Assembly (NCBI GenBank): GCA_011033025.1
Contig: WFMF01000207.1
Location: 62,001-126,000, forward strand
Source of the DNA: Beroe forskalii
Taxonomy: Eukaryota > Ctenophora > Nuda > Beroida > Beroidae
Direction of reading: 5' to 3'
Length of the DNA: 64,000 bases
The notes beneath the pieces were generated by a model, which saw only the letters and a list, made by a program, of their open reading frames with translations, did not search any database and was not told the DNA's origin. The position numbers and the translations under genes were made by a program. Shown piece after piece: positions 33,771 to 45,100 of the stretch (the stretch's first letter is position 1; each line of letters starts with the position of its first letter).

Positions 33771-36158
33771 ATGTCCTTAATTTACAAAACAAAAACATGT
33801 TCAATAATCATCATGATTAAAAGTCTCAGTGAACCGGCGCTCCAGAACCAATTCCAATTCTCGGAGTTAGCCATGATTTTGTTGTCGATGATCATAATTT
33901 CCGGATTCATTGCCGCCGCTGACTCCACAGAAGGTCCTAAAATTTTCGTGAACCTCAGCAGGCTTTCCGAGGCAAACACAGACTCCGTAAGTTCCTACCA
34001 CTCCATCATGCAGAAGAAGTTGTACCAACGACCCACATGCCTGGACGTGATGCACGACTCTCCCAGCCCATGGATCAGGGACGAAATGCTGGTCTTCACC
34101 CCCTTCTTCCCGAATAGGGAGCTCTACAACGCCCTCAACACGATGGGGCGGGAGCCCCGGTCAGGCCGGCAGGTGTGTCTGGACCAGCAGCTCTCCCCCA
34201 ACGCCTTCACCTCCTGCTTCGTGGAGAGGTACGCCCTGTGTGACGGCTTCTCCGACTGTCTGAACGACGAGTGTGGGTGTGGTAATGCCACCTACCGGTG
34301 TGCGGACGGCAGGGGCTGCGTCACTATCGAGCAGGTTTGTGATTCCCGGGTAGATTGCACTGACGCCAGTGACGAGTGTTTGTGCTCCAGGTTCCAGGAT
34401 TGTGCCAGTGACTTTGATGGCAGTTCGACATATTGTGCGTTTCGGAAGAAAGAGTGCAAGTATAGCGACTCGTCGCAGCATAAGATGGTCCTGGACTTGC
34501 AACGAATCACTGATAATGGTACCATTTTCCTGAATGCTTCCGAGATGTACAAGGTTCAAGGGGAGCACCCTGAGTATGCTTTCCATTTCGAAAAAATTAA
34601 ACCACAAAGCTTGAATTTACACAACATGATAAGTACAGAGTTACCAGTTTACCAATGCACTAGCACACAGAGCATTGAAATGTTCCATTTGAAAAGGGGC
34701 GATACAACCTTTCAACCAAGCCAGGTGTTCTGCAACGGAGAAAACAACTGTCTGAACAGGGTTGATGAGCAGCATTGCCCGGGATACTTCTACTGCAACT
34801 CCGACCAGGAACCCATTCCTCAAGAGTTGGTATGTGACAGGGTACCTCACTGCACGGACTCGTCTGATGAATGCAATGACTCTTGCTCAAGGAACGGGAT
34901 TTCCTCTAAAGATAACCTCATTGACAGCATCTTCCTCCGGATATGCATTCTGGTCCAAATCCTGCTGATTCTAACCCTCAACGGTTACGCCTGCTTCTTC
35001 CAGTATAACCGTGAGTCACTCAGCACCAAAGGGCAAATTGATAGGGTCCAGTGCTGCACGCTAATATACTACGATGTGCTGATGGCTGTGTATCTGTTGA
35101 TTATTATCTGTCATCAGTACCAGTTCAGTGGCACCTTCTGCACTGAGGAAACCCGCTGGAGGTCCTCTTCAATCTGTCAGATCAGCGGATTTCTCTTTTT
35201 CTTTGCCTCGTATGGCTCCCTCCAAGTTGTGCTGTCAACGACCACAACACGGTTCATAGCCATCATAAACACATTCCTTGAGGACAGCAGTCTCATACGA
35301 ATCTTCATACTCTTCCATGTTCCATTGAACTTGATAAACATCGCTGTGTCTTTGCTTCCTATCATGTGCATCTTTCTGAAAACGTCACTCACAGATATGT
35401 TCCTCTACGAACACTTCTTTGACCTCAATCCCATCATCGCAAAAGGAAGCAAGTCGGACTTGCTGTTCCTAATCGCAACCTACCAGAACACTTCGGTTCC
35501 GGATTTTGAAGAAGGCCAAGGAATGTCAACAATCCAGATATTTGAGGGGCTACAACGCATGTTTGACAACAGCACGGTGTTTTCCCCAGAAAATGTTAAA
35601 TCCATAGGATTCTACGGCAAGTCAGCAATCTGCGTACCGGACCTGTTCTCTAACTACGAAGAGTCACGGCCATTTCGATGGTTACTGATAGCAGTTCTAA
35701 CACTGAGCATATCCCTTATAGGAATCATGTACTTCTTCATGCTGAGAGTCATAAAGAAAAGAAGTGGGGATGCTGGGGTGCAGAATGATCAGAATCTAGA
35801 AAACCTCTTCTTTCTCTCTGCCAAGGTTTACATCATGATCGGCAGTCAGATGTTCTCTTGGCTGCCCATGGTGTCCGCAATGGTTTACAGCCTGCTGGGT
35901 GGTACAGTTCCTAGCATCTTCGATGAGCTACTCATAGCCATCATTTCACCAGTCTACTCAGTGCTCAACCCGTGTCTACACACTGACATCATCAAACGGG
36001 TGGTGACCCTGGTTACAGCTAGCAGAGGGAAGATTCTACCGCTAAAGATGGATTTCTTCAGCAAGGAGGACCAGGGACTTGGTGACATGGAAATGGGAGG
36101 AGTTGAGCACAGTGCAGCGGATACTGAGGCTGAGATTCGGAGCAAGACCACTTTTTAG
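33771..36158 (+). CDS. LDLa-module seven-transmembrane receptor 1, intronless
   Basis: A single 795-aa frame. A signal peptide is clearest if translation starts at the internal Met near 33873 (MILLSMIIISGFIAAA). The ectodomain has Cys-rich LDLa modules near residues 150-210 (CDGFSDCLNDECGC, CDSRVDCTDASDEC) and 318-372 (VCDRVPHCTDSSDEC), with calcium-binding D-x-SDE acids present. Seven membrane spans follow from about 385 to 740. TM7 carries PVYSVLNPCLHT. The loop between TM4 and TM5 is unusually long (about 90 residues) and ends GFYGKSAIC. LDLa-bearing rhodopsin-like receptors include relaxin receptors and snail GRL101. No leucine-rich repeats are seen. The ligand is unknown. Confidence 0.88.
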   Translation: MSLIYKTKTCSIIIMIKSLSEPALQNQFQFSELAMILLSMIIISGFIAAADSTEGPKIFVNLSRLSEANTDSVSSYHSIMQKKLYQRPTCLDVMHDSPSPWIRDEMLVFTPFFPNRELYNALNTMGREPRSGRQVCLDQQLSPNAFTSCFVERYALCDGFSDCLNDECGCGNATYRCADGRGCVTIEQVCDSRVDCTDASDECLCSRFQDCASDFDGSSTYCAFRKKECKYSDSSQHKMVLDLQRITDNGTIFLNASEMYKVQGEHPEYAFHFEKIKPQSLNLHNMISTELPVYQCTSTQSIEMFHLKRGDTTFQPSQVFCNGENNCLNRVDEQHCPGYFYCNSDQEPIPQELVCDRVPHCTDSSDECNDSCSRNGISSKDNLIDSIFLRICILVQILLILTLNGYACFFQYNRESLSTKGQIDRVQCCTLIYYDVLMAVYLLIIICHQYQFSGTFCTEETRWRSSSICQISGFLFFFASYGSLQVVLSTTTTRFIAIINTFLEDSSLIRIFILFHVPLNLINIAVSLLPIMCIFLKTSLTDMFLYEHFFDLNPIIAKGSKSDLLFLIATYQNTSVPDFEEGQGMSTIQIFEGLQRMFDNSTVFSPENVKSIGFYGKSAICVPDLFSNYEESRPFRWLLIAVLTLSISLIGIMYFFMLRVIKKRSGDAGVQNDQNLENLFFLSAKVYIMIGSQMFSWLPMVSAMVYSLLGGTVPSIFDELLIAIISPVYSVLNPCLHTDIIKRVVTLVTASRGKILPLKMDFFSKEDQGLGDMEMGGVEHSAADTEAEIRSKTTF

Positions 36159-37066
36159 TCTTCCCCAGACATTGCATACGTATACAATAAGGTATAAATT
36201 CATTCCAAAGTTTTCACCAAGTCCTAAAAATGTAAGGATCGATTGAAAAGGATTGTCTATGAACTTGCTAAGTTGATGCATAAATTGTTCAGCATTCGGT
36301 GCTTAATAAGTCCATCACTTGAAGGAGATGCCCTCGCATGACTCAAACCTGTTCCACGACGCATCAAACCTAGTATCGAGTCATTAGTATCTCAGAAGCT
36401 CAGAGGTCTTTTGCCGAATTTGAAAAAAAGAAATCTTCCATATCAATTCGAGTTCCACGTCTTTAGTCGAAAATGTCAAAGAAAGAAAAAACACCCGAAA
36501 AATCATTAAGAGACAGGGTACTAATTGAGTCACTGATAATGAACTAATGACACTGCGCTTTTATTTATAGCTGTTTCTGAGACGCAATACTTCAGCAGAC
36601 ACTGTAACAATATCATATCATCTTATCATAGCTGGCTATGGTTGGATGGCAGTAGCAATTTTAGATTGCACTTATAATAAACATCAATACGAAAGGGTGT
36701 AATTTGAATAAATAATTGACAGATTATACAATGAACATTTAGTAAAGTAGTAATACTGTTTAAAATTAACATAGATTAAAATGAATTGCGGCAATAACCC
36801 TGACACTCTGAAAGAATTGATTTTAATAAATGACCGACTAAGATTTAGCATTCTTTATCAAAAAGTTTTAAAAGTTGCTTTTAGTTGCTAAGAAGATTCT
36901 ATTCAGTATTTTCCCATAATGTGGCCGTAGTAAAAGTAAACACTTCTGAATTTTGTCAGTGGATGAAACATATTTTAAAGTAAATTTAATGTCAATATAG
37001 AACTTTTCAAAGTTCGTTAAGATATTTTACAAAAGAAGATGTGATGTAAAAACAGAACTTTTATAA
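36159..37066. other. Spacer downstream of LDLa receptor 1
   Basis: AT-rich 0.9 kb, likely receptor 3' UTR at its start; no other feature seen. Confidence 0.4.
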
Positions 37067-38386
37067 TCTTACTTATAAAATCGCAAATCGTGTATGTTCT
37101 CCGTGCGTCACGCCCCATGGCAACGCGCGCGCAATGGGGAAAAATGCACGTGCAGATTAATCGCGCGCGCGTTCATTTATGTTTAATGCTGTTTTGATTT
37201 CGGAGCTTCATAACTTTTGATGTGGTTGGAATTTTTTGATACGGCAAATTTTAATGGTGGGGTTTGAAATTTGCGGACGAGGTGCTGCGTACCAGCGCCG
37301 AGTGAGCTGTGTATTTGCAGGCCCAACGGGCCTGCTAGTCTTACTTATAAAGTCGCAGATTGTGTATGTTTTAAGTCACACCCCATGGCAACGCGCGCGC
37401 AATGGAGGAAATTGCACGTGCAGATTAACTGCGCGCGCGTTCATTTCTGTTTAATGCTGTTTTGATTTCGGAGCTTCATAACTTTTGATCGGTTTGGAAT
37501 TATTTGATGCGGTAAAAAGTATTAAGTTGATTTGAATTGTGGGGTTTGAAACTTGCAGAACGAGGTGCTATGTAGCAGCGCCGAGTGAAAGAATATTTGC
37601 AGGCCCAACGGGCCTGCTAGTCTTACTTATAATTTCGCATTTCGTGTTTTTTCTCCGTACGTCACGCCCCATGGCAACGCGCGCGCAATGGGGAAAGTTG
37701 CACGTGCAGATTAACTGCGCGCGTGTGTTCATTGCTGTTAAATACTGTTTTGATTTTAGTGCTATATAACTTTTGATCTGATTGGAATATTTTGATACGG
37801 TAAAAAGTATTAATTTGATTTGAAATTTGCGAACTTACTTATAAAGTCGCAGATTGTGTATGTTCTCCGTACGTCACGCCCCATGGCAACGCGCGCGAAA
37901 TGGGGGAAATTGCACGTGCACATTAATTCCGCGCGCGTTCATTTCTGTTTAATGCTGTTTTGATTTTAGTGCTATATAACTTTTGATCTGATTGGAATAT
38001 TTTGATACGGTAAAAAGTATTAATTTGATTTGAAATTTGCGAACGAGGTGCTGCGTAGCAGCGCCGAGTGAGCTGTGTATTTGCAGGCCCAACGGGCCTG
38101 CTAGTCTCTTATATAAAATCGCAGATTGTGTTTCTTTGTACGTCACGCCCCATGGCAACGCGCGCGAAATGGGGAAATTGCACGTGCAGATTAACTGCGC
38201 GCGCGATCATTTCTGTTTAATGCGGTTTTGATTTCGGAGCTCTGTAACTTTTTATCTGATTGCAATTTTTTGATGCGGTTAAAAATATTAAGCTGATTTG
38301 AATTGTGTGGTTTGAAATTTGCGAACGAGGTGCTGCGTAGCAGCGCCGAGTGAGCTGTGTTTTTGCAGGCCCAACGGGCCTGCTAG
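37067..38386 (+). mobile_element. Head-to-tail array of five short Helitron-like elements
   Basis: The units are 37067-37338, 37339-37620, 37621-37834 (lacks its 3' end), 37835-38104 and 38105-38386. Each begins TCTTACTTATAAA-TCGC or close to it (the fourth lacks the TC) and has a CATGGCAACGCGCGC block and a GTGCTGCGTAGCAGCGCC hairpin. Each complete unit ends in a GCAGGCCCAACGGGCCTGC hairpin overlapping CTAG. Junctions read CTAG|TC with no spacer. The array is preceded by A and followed by T, the Helitron target signature. No coding capacity. Confidence 0.78.
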
Positions 38387-39010
38387 TATTAATATAAAAT
38401 GATGAGCTGATGATGTTGTCTGATTTTCATAAAACTGATGCACGTGATACAAATAATGAATAGCGAAAATCATTTATATCATCAATAATCTGATAACGAA
38501 TCAATACTAAAATAAACCAAACATAATTCTGTCCTCTGTAGTCTGTATCAAAATCTGAATTCAGGAAATGAGCTATTGGGGAAGCAAAATTTTCACTGGG
38601 CTAACATGTTAAATAATGATTCTTAACGAACCTCTAAATTATGATGAAGGGTATCTATCAAATGAAGCCGAGAAATCAAAGGCTGTAAATTATTTTGCAC
38701 TTTTGTAGAAAATGTGAAATAAAACTAGAAAATAAAAAATGCAACAGTCTGTTGGACCTACAAGAGCTTGTTTAATAAGATGAATTCTGAAAGGCGTTTT
38801 CATTATAATAAAGCATCGTAACTAAATCTTTTAAATCTTTAAACATCATTAAGTAAACCCAATAAATTCTTTGTCAAAGCTATCTGTTTATCTGAATTTC
38901 TGAATAACACAAAAGTTTTAAAAACCTCCCGCACTATTGTAAAAAAATCACGTGCCTATTTGAGGCACGAGGACGCGCAACAAAATGAGCAACTATATCA
39001 CGTGACTGCG
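38387..39010. other. Spacer downstream of the cadherin gene
   Basis: AT-rich; nothing supported apart from its position 3' of the cadherin stop codon. Confidence 0.35.
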
Positions 39011-39029
39011 ACCGGGCATCTTATCATCT

Positions 39030-39130
39030 GACAATGTCACGTGACCAGCAATCTCAACATGTGACAATGTCACGTGACCAGCAATCTAATCACGTGACAA
39101 TGTCACGTGACCAGCAATCTAGTCACGTGA
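39030..39130 (+). repeat. Tandem 32-bp units rich in CACGTG palindromes
   Basis: GACAATGTCACGTGACCAGCAATCT recurs three times, with a second CACGTG or CATGTG in each spacer. This gives about six CACGTG E-box-like sites in 130 bp, counting the flanking copies. It lies just past the cadherin stop at 39139, so probably in its 3' UTR. Confidence 0.75.
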
Positions 39131-39138
39131 CTCCAGCA

Positions 39139-42100
39139 TTACAAGTGCGTCGTACTCCCCGTGCTATGCACACTGGCTCCAGTGCTAATGTACGAGCTGA
39201 GGACGACATCCCCGCTCCCGACGGAGCCGGGCGCTGCAGTTCTCTGATTGGCTGGCAGTCCGAGGGGTTCTACATTTCGATTGGCAGGGAGTTCTACGCT
39301 CCTATTGGCTGGTGATCTGCTCGAAGATGGTAATACTGTACTGTGATTGGATGTTGAGATGTTGTCACTGGAGGTGTGTCGAGAGGAGGGGCTGTGACTG
39401 GATCCGTAGGCGAATTGTTTGTTACGTAACATTCCTTCGCAAACTGAACCAACGCTCTGCAATCAAGAAAAAGTGAACGAAAATAGAAGTTACCAATTGA
39501 ACGACTTACCGACTCAGAAGCCCGAACAGTTGAATACAGACTAACAACAAATACATATTATATGTGCGCATGCACCCTTCGATGAAAGGATTGATAAAGA
39601 CGCGCATTTCACAATATTATGTGCAATTCACGTTTCATAGAATTTCCTGTCGAAAGTACAGTCTTTTTTACGCCTTTTCATCCATCGATCCATGTGTACA
39701 CATGAGGTTACAAAGTCTCTATTACCTCGAACGCTGGTTTCCAGTTCTGAAGGTACTCGGAGTGGTAGGGCGTGGTCGCTTCACCAGTGCTCGATCCCAG
39801 GGAGCTGAACGCGCTGTCTTGGTCGCCTGGTCATGGGGATATATTCAGACTTCTATGGTCATGGAGATATTCAGAGTCTTAATTTGGTGCATTTCTTGGG
39901 GGCATTTCCTCCACCCACCATTCTGCCCCCATATCTTGGGGGACGGGGACAAAATGTCAAAGTGGGTCGAAAAAGCTTGAAAATGCTTTAAAAACGAGGA
40001 AAAAGCGAAAGAAAACGTCAAAAAGGGCCAATTGCACATAATAATGGTATGTTTTGAAACATTTTGCATGCAAGTCATTGCATAAGGCATGTAACTTATT
40101 TATTTTGAAAAGGTGTCGGATCATAAATCCGAATTGAGAAATTTGGGATAGACGAATTGCAGTTGCCTAGCTTACTCTCCGGAGTAGGGTGAGTATAATA
40201 GGCTTGTTTGCAGTGTCTATTCATCAATAGTATTCTAATTACACTTAAATATTATTGTAAAACCCACCGAGAATGTGGCCAGCTTTGGTAGGGTCTCCCA
40301 CCACGTCATTCTCCTGCAGATCAGCTAACTTCTTGAAGAGAGCGGGAGTATCCACTGCAGCGTCCCCCTCGCCTCCACCTGGCGAAACGAGTGGGTTAAA
40401 CACGGTCACGAGTGGGTTTAATGCGGTCACGAGTGGTATGAAGAGGACATTGAGTTGGTTTAATACGGTTACGAGTGGTTTAATACGGTCACGAGTGGTA
40501 TGAAGAGGGCATTGAGTGGGTTTAATACGGTTACGAGTGGTTTAATACGGTCACGAGTGGTATGAAGAGGGCATTGAGTGGGTTTAATACACGAGTGGTT
40601 TAATACGGTCACGAGTGGTATGAAGAGGGCATTGAGTGGGTTTAATACGGTTACGAGTGGTTTAATACGGTCACGAGTGGTATGAAGAGGGCATTGAGTG
40701 GGTTTAATACGGTTACGAGTGGTTTAATACGGTCACGAGTGGTATGAAGAGGGCATTGAGTGGGTTTAATACGGTTACGAGTGGTTTAATACGGTCACGA
40801 GTGGTATGAAGAGGGCATTGAGTGGGTTTGATGCGGTCACGAGTGTTATGAAGAGGGGATCGAGAGAGTCTAGAGGATAATATACAATTGCTTTCAAAAG
40901 TCATGGACCATGGGGTTTTCAGTGCATACAGTGAGTTTTTATCCAAATGAAACTTAGTGGAGTGGTACTCGATTTCGTTGAGTGCGTGGGATCTGAGCAA
41001 AAGAATCATGTCATTAGTCAGTCATTAGTCTGTCATCCATAATATCATGAAGCACCGTTCAACTCCGTAACACCGAAAACCAATTTCAGGTTTATTCAGC
41101 CGTTATAAGCTCGGTGAAAGGCAATATGATCTCTGTCGAAATTTCATTAACATTGTCTTCAAGTTCGCACAAAGTGCCACCTAATGTCCACATGATAGGT
41201 GTTTATTTTCTGCAAGAAGTCGGAATTATTCAAATGTAGTGGGTGTCATGGAGGAGAAGGCGGTTATAACAGTAGCGTCATTTTCATGGGCTAAAGAGTT
41301 CACAACTGATGACGCGCAACTTTCCAATCGTCGAGGGTGACGTTTAATAATGCACTGTACCGTACCTTGATTCAATTACCCATTGAATGTACACGATATT
41401 GAGTTGAATTGGTTCAATCCTAGACAGAGAATAGAATCAGGGCATCCACGGTTATGGCGCTAACTCTTTCATTCTTAATGAAATTGTGAATCGAAACGAA
41501 TTCATCTGCGATCACAAATTAACTTAAGTACACGGCTGCATTGATAATTATGTCGTCAGTTGAGCACGATCAAGGATATATACACCATGAAAATAACACG
41601 ATGACGAACATAAAAACAGTGCGATCGGAAGTTGAGTGGATGCGGTTGTGAAACAGTCCCAGTTCACAGACGGTATTTGTTTAATAAGGTTCACGGTCTG
41701 ATGCTTCGAACGGTTTACACAGGACCCCAGTGTCTAATACTACAGTGCGCAGCAATTCGGTATGGAATGATATGCGGATATTTGAATGGTTTCTTGATGC
41801 TATGATGCTGCAGACATCAATCGAGTACGACACTGTGATAAACAAGAATCTTCCTTTACGTTTGATGAAATAATTGATAATCAAAATATGTACCCGGTAT
41901 CAATTTATCAAATCCCATGCAATATTGAAACTTATGGCTTTTATGGGATACCTACTTAAGACCCAATTCTGTCCAATTTTTTTAAGAAGGGTAAAAATCT
42001 GAAAATACGATCCGCATTTTATGCTTTTATGGCAGACACTGCCGTACTACTATTTCTTCGTCTTCAATTTTAAAATGTCATTTAAATTTTCAATCAGCCG

Positions 42101-45100
42101 TAGTATCGCGTATTTTTTCACGTATCTTCACGTATTTTTTCGCTTGTTTAACAATCCCAATCGAAATATTTTTGTTTTCATGTTAAACTTAAGTTTGTAT
42201 TTTTTAGAAAATACCACAATGCAAAATCGCCAATTTAGCGGCGCTGATTGAGGCCGACCAAAAATGGACCAATTATTATGGGCGGTCGTGGGCGCTGATC
42301 AGCGCCGATGACCGATCAACCACTGATCAACGCTGATGGCCACCGATCAATCGCTCAAAATTAACTGCAAATTCATTGCTAATTCATTGCAGGGTGATTG
42401 ACGTAGCAATCAAAATGTTACTGTTGGTATGGTAGCATCAGCTCGTCCTATACTCCTATGAGTGGCTGCCCTACCACAGCGGTCTGGCTTCAAAAAACAC
42501 AATAAACTAATTTGTTGCGGTTAAAATGAAACAATGGACATATTAAGATTTCGCAACATTACGCTATAAAAGGCCTTTTCAAAGTCTATTTGTAATAGAG
42601 GGCATTATTCGTTCGGGTTTTTATTATCATTTTCGAGTGTGAGGTACATCAGCAATCGATTATCGCAAGAACTTTCACCTGCGTGAAAACCCGACTGTGC
42701 ATGACTCACGAAAAAGGCAGAGAATTTAGGATTCTGTTTTTGATCACAATATTAATACTCATATTACTCAATGTTAAGTACAGTAATGTTATTCTGCTTC
42801 TTCCTGCCCCTCTGCCTCGTGCAGTTTGTCTCTAACATCTATTTGCAGATAAGCTGCAAAAATCATCAAGAACAATGTAGACACTAACATGATGTGTAAC
42901 AACTCCAACCCTATTGCTTAGTATCTAAATTTATCTGCTAAATGGGACGTTTAGCAACTGCAAGAGATTTCAAAGCTCAGGGCCTCTTGATTGGCTGGAA
43001 TATACTAGATATAATACAAAATCAAATTGATGGATAAAAACAGCTCTTGAGCAGTGAGAAGCAGAGTTTTAATAACAAAATAGTGAATTAATTTCTTTAA
43101 TCATCAGCACTTTTATTACTTGTCATAGCTATTTCATAATCTACGAAGTGAATTGGTCAGAAAAAATAATACAAAATCCGCATTGAACAGTAATTAAAAA
43201 ATCAATGTCCGCGTTGTTTTACTGGAGAAGCTAGCGCCATGGTAATAATAACCCTTTCTCAACCCATTCCTGCTCCTTACCTCCCTGAATTCCCTCTTTT
43301 TTCTGACCCTCTAGTTATTCTTGTGTCGTCCAGGTGCAGCAAAATCAGACATGGTGATGAGCTTTCTGCAGATCAGGTGATATAATAACTTAAACAACAA
43401 GAAAACAAAAAATGAGAAAACACAAAAATAAGATTTATGTAATAAGAAAAGATAAAGTGAGCAAGAAATTGAAGTTACATAAAAGAAAAAGAAACAAAAA
43501 GGTCTCGCATGATATTTTTAAAGTTATCTCACTGTGTGAGATAATGTTGTCAGGCGTTGCCTGCCCTCTCGTGCGCGCCATGACTCACAGAGTATTTTAG
43601 ATAAAATCTAAAATTTAAAATTTGACATAAAATTCAAAATTATATAATTTAAATTCAAAATTTAAAATTTGAACTAATGGGTCTGACGACGTCAGACAAA
43701 GATAATGCGTCTTTTGTTTAGTCTGTACCACAACAAAGTTGTTTACTTGTTTATTGTGTTTTTAAAGCCATGACGCTGTGGTAGGGCAGCCACTCACAGA
43801 GCGAGCTAGTGCTATCATACCAACAGTGACCAATAGTAACGCGTTACTGGGGCAACACAACATGAGGAAGAGCTCGAGGGACAGCAAGGTCAGTGCACCT
43901 TAGTAACTCCAGTAATGAAGCTTGTGGTTATATCCATCATTTTCACAACAGCAGTGGGCACCGGGAGTCCTGGAACAGAAGAATACGGAGGAGAAGGAGG
44001 AGTCTTTCCCTGCTCTTTCGACAGCGAAGGTAACCCAGAACCACCACACATCTACAAACCATTCTACATTTACTTAAACAATTCTACATATTATTATACA
44101 TCTACAAAACATCCCACATCTACATATTTTCTGTATCTTCTTCTTTACGAAACTGATTTTCAAAACTGATATTATACAGGAGCATTCTAGAAATTGCAAC
44201 ATCAAGATGTATTGGCGCGAGTGATATTATAAAGGAGCAGTTGAATGAATAAAAATGATCGAAAAAGTAACGTACAAACGTTCAGCGAGCGTGGAAGGTG
44301 ACTGACCTTGATCTTAATATGGTCGATCACACAGACTCTGATAACTTATTACTATAATTTTTATTTATTTATTTACTTTTTAGTATTTTGTATCAGATTT
44401 GTCTCAGTTTTTGTTTGTAGTAAAACAATTTGTAAATATTTTGTACATAGCCGTGTAAATAGTTTGTAGATATTCTTTTAGTATGAATTTTGTAATTAAA
44501 TGCGATATAAGACGCTTTCTTTTATTAATTTCATTAAATTTCTTTTAATATCTCATATTTGTTGGTTGTTGATATTTTCTGTAGACCTACTAAATCATGT
44601 GAGTTTTGTTCCTTCTATGTTATACAAACGTACGTGCATACCAACGAATAAATTTGGTCGCGTGCAGCACCTCCACCTTTTTCAGATGTAACAGTACGCG
44701 TTAAGGTAGTATACAAACAACGCCCACAAAACACGATCTCTGCTAACCATTTCTCAATGCCTTTGTGTAAATACAAAAGAGCGATTAGTCGTGATTGTAG
44801 TCGTGATTATACGGTTACATAAATCCTTTTTCCAGACAACTGCACAATTCGTGAACACAACGGTTTCATGAAGATGGTCTGCTACAATGGAACAACTGGT
44901 GAGAAATATCTGAGATGCTTCGACTCGGATACCAATTACACTATCATGACATTTCCAGTTCATCGAACCAAACAACTTGCAGTTACAAACATTTGCCCCG
45001 GTGATGTCACGATCTACCAGGCTTGTGGCATGGAAGACAAGACAATATTTGAGGAAACAAAAACACCTTGCGGCAACATTTGTCCTGCCAAGATAGGAAA

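Noticed and set aside
34161-34607. Minus-strand 148-aa frame within LDLa receptor 1
   Set aside because: Antisense shadow of a long coding frame with conserved LDLa cysteines.
39141-39456. Alternative frame of the last cadherin exon (ALVQFAKECYVTNN...)
   Set aside because: Looks protein-like, but would need an acceptor out of phase with the donor at 39726; the phase-0 frame ending at 39139 fits.
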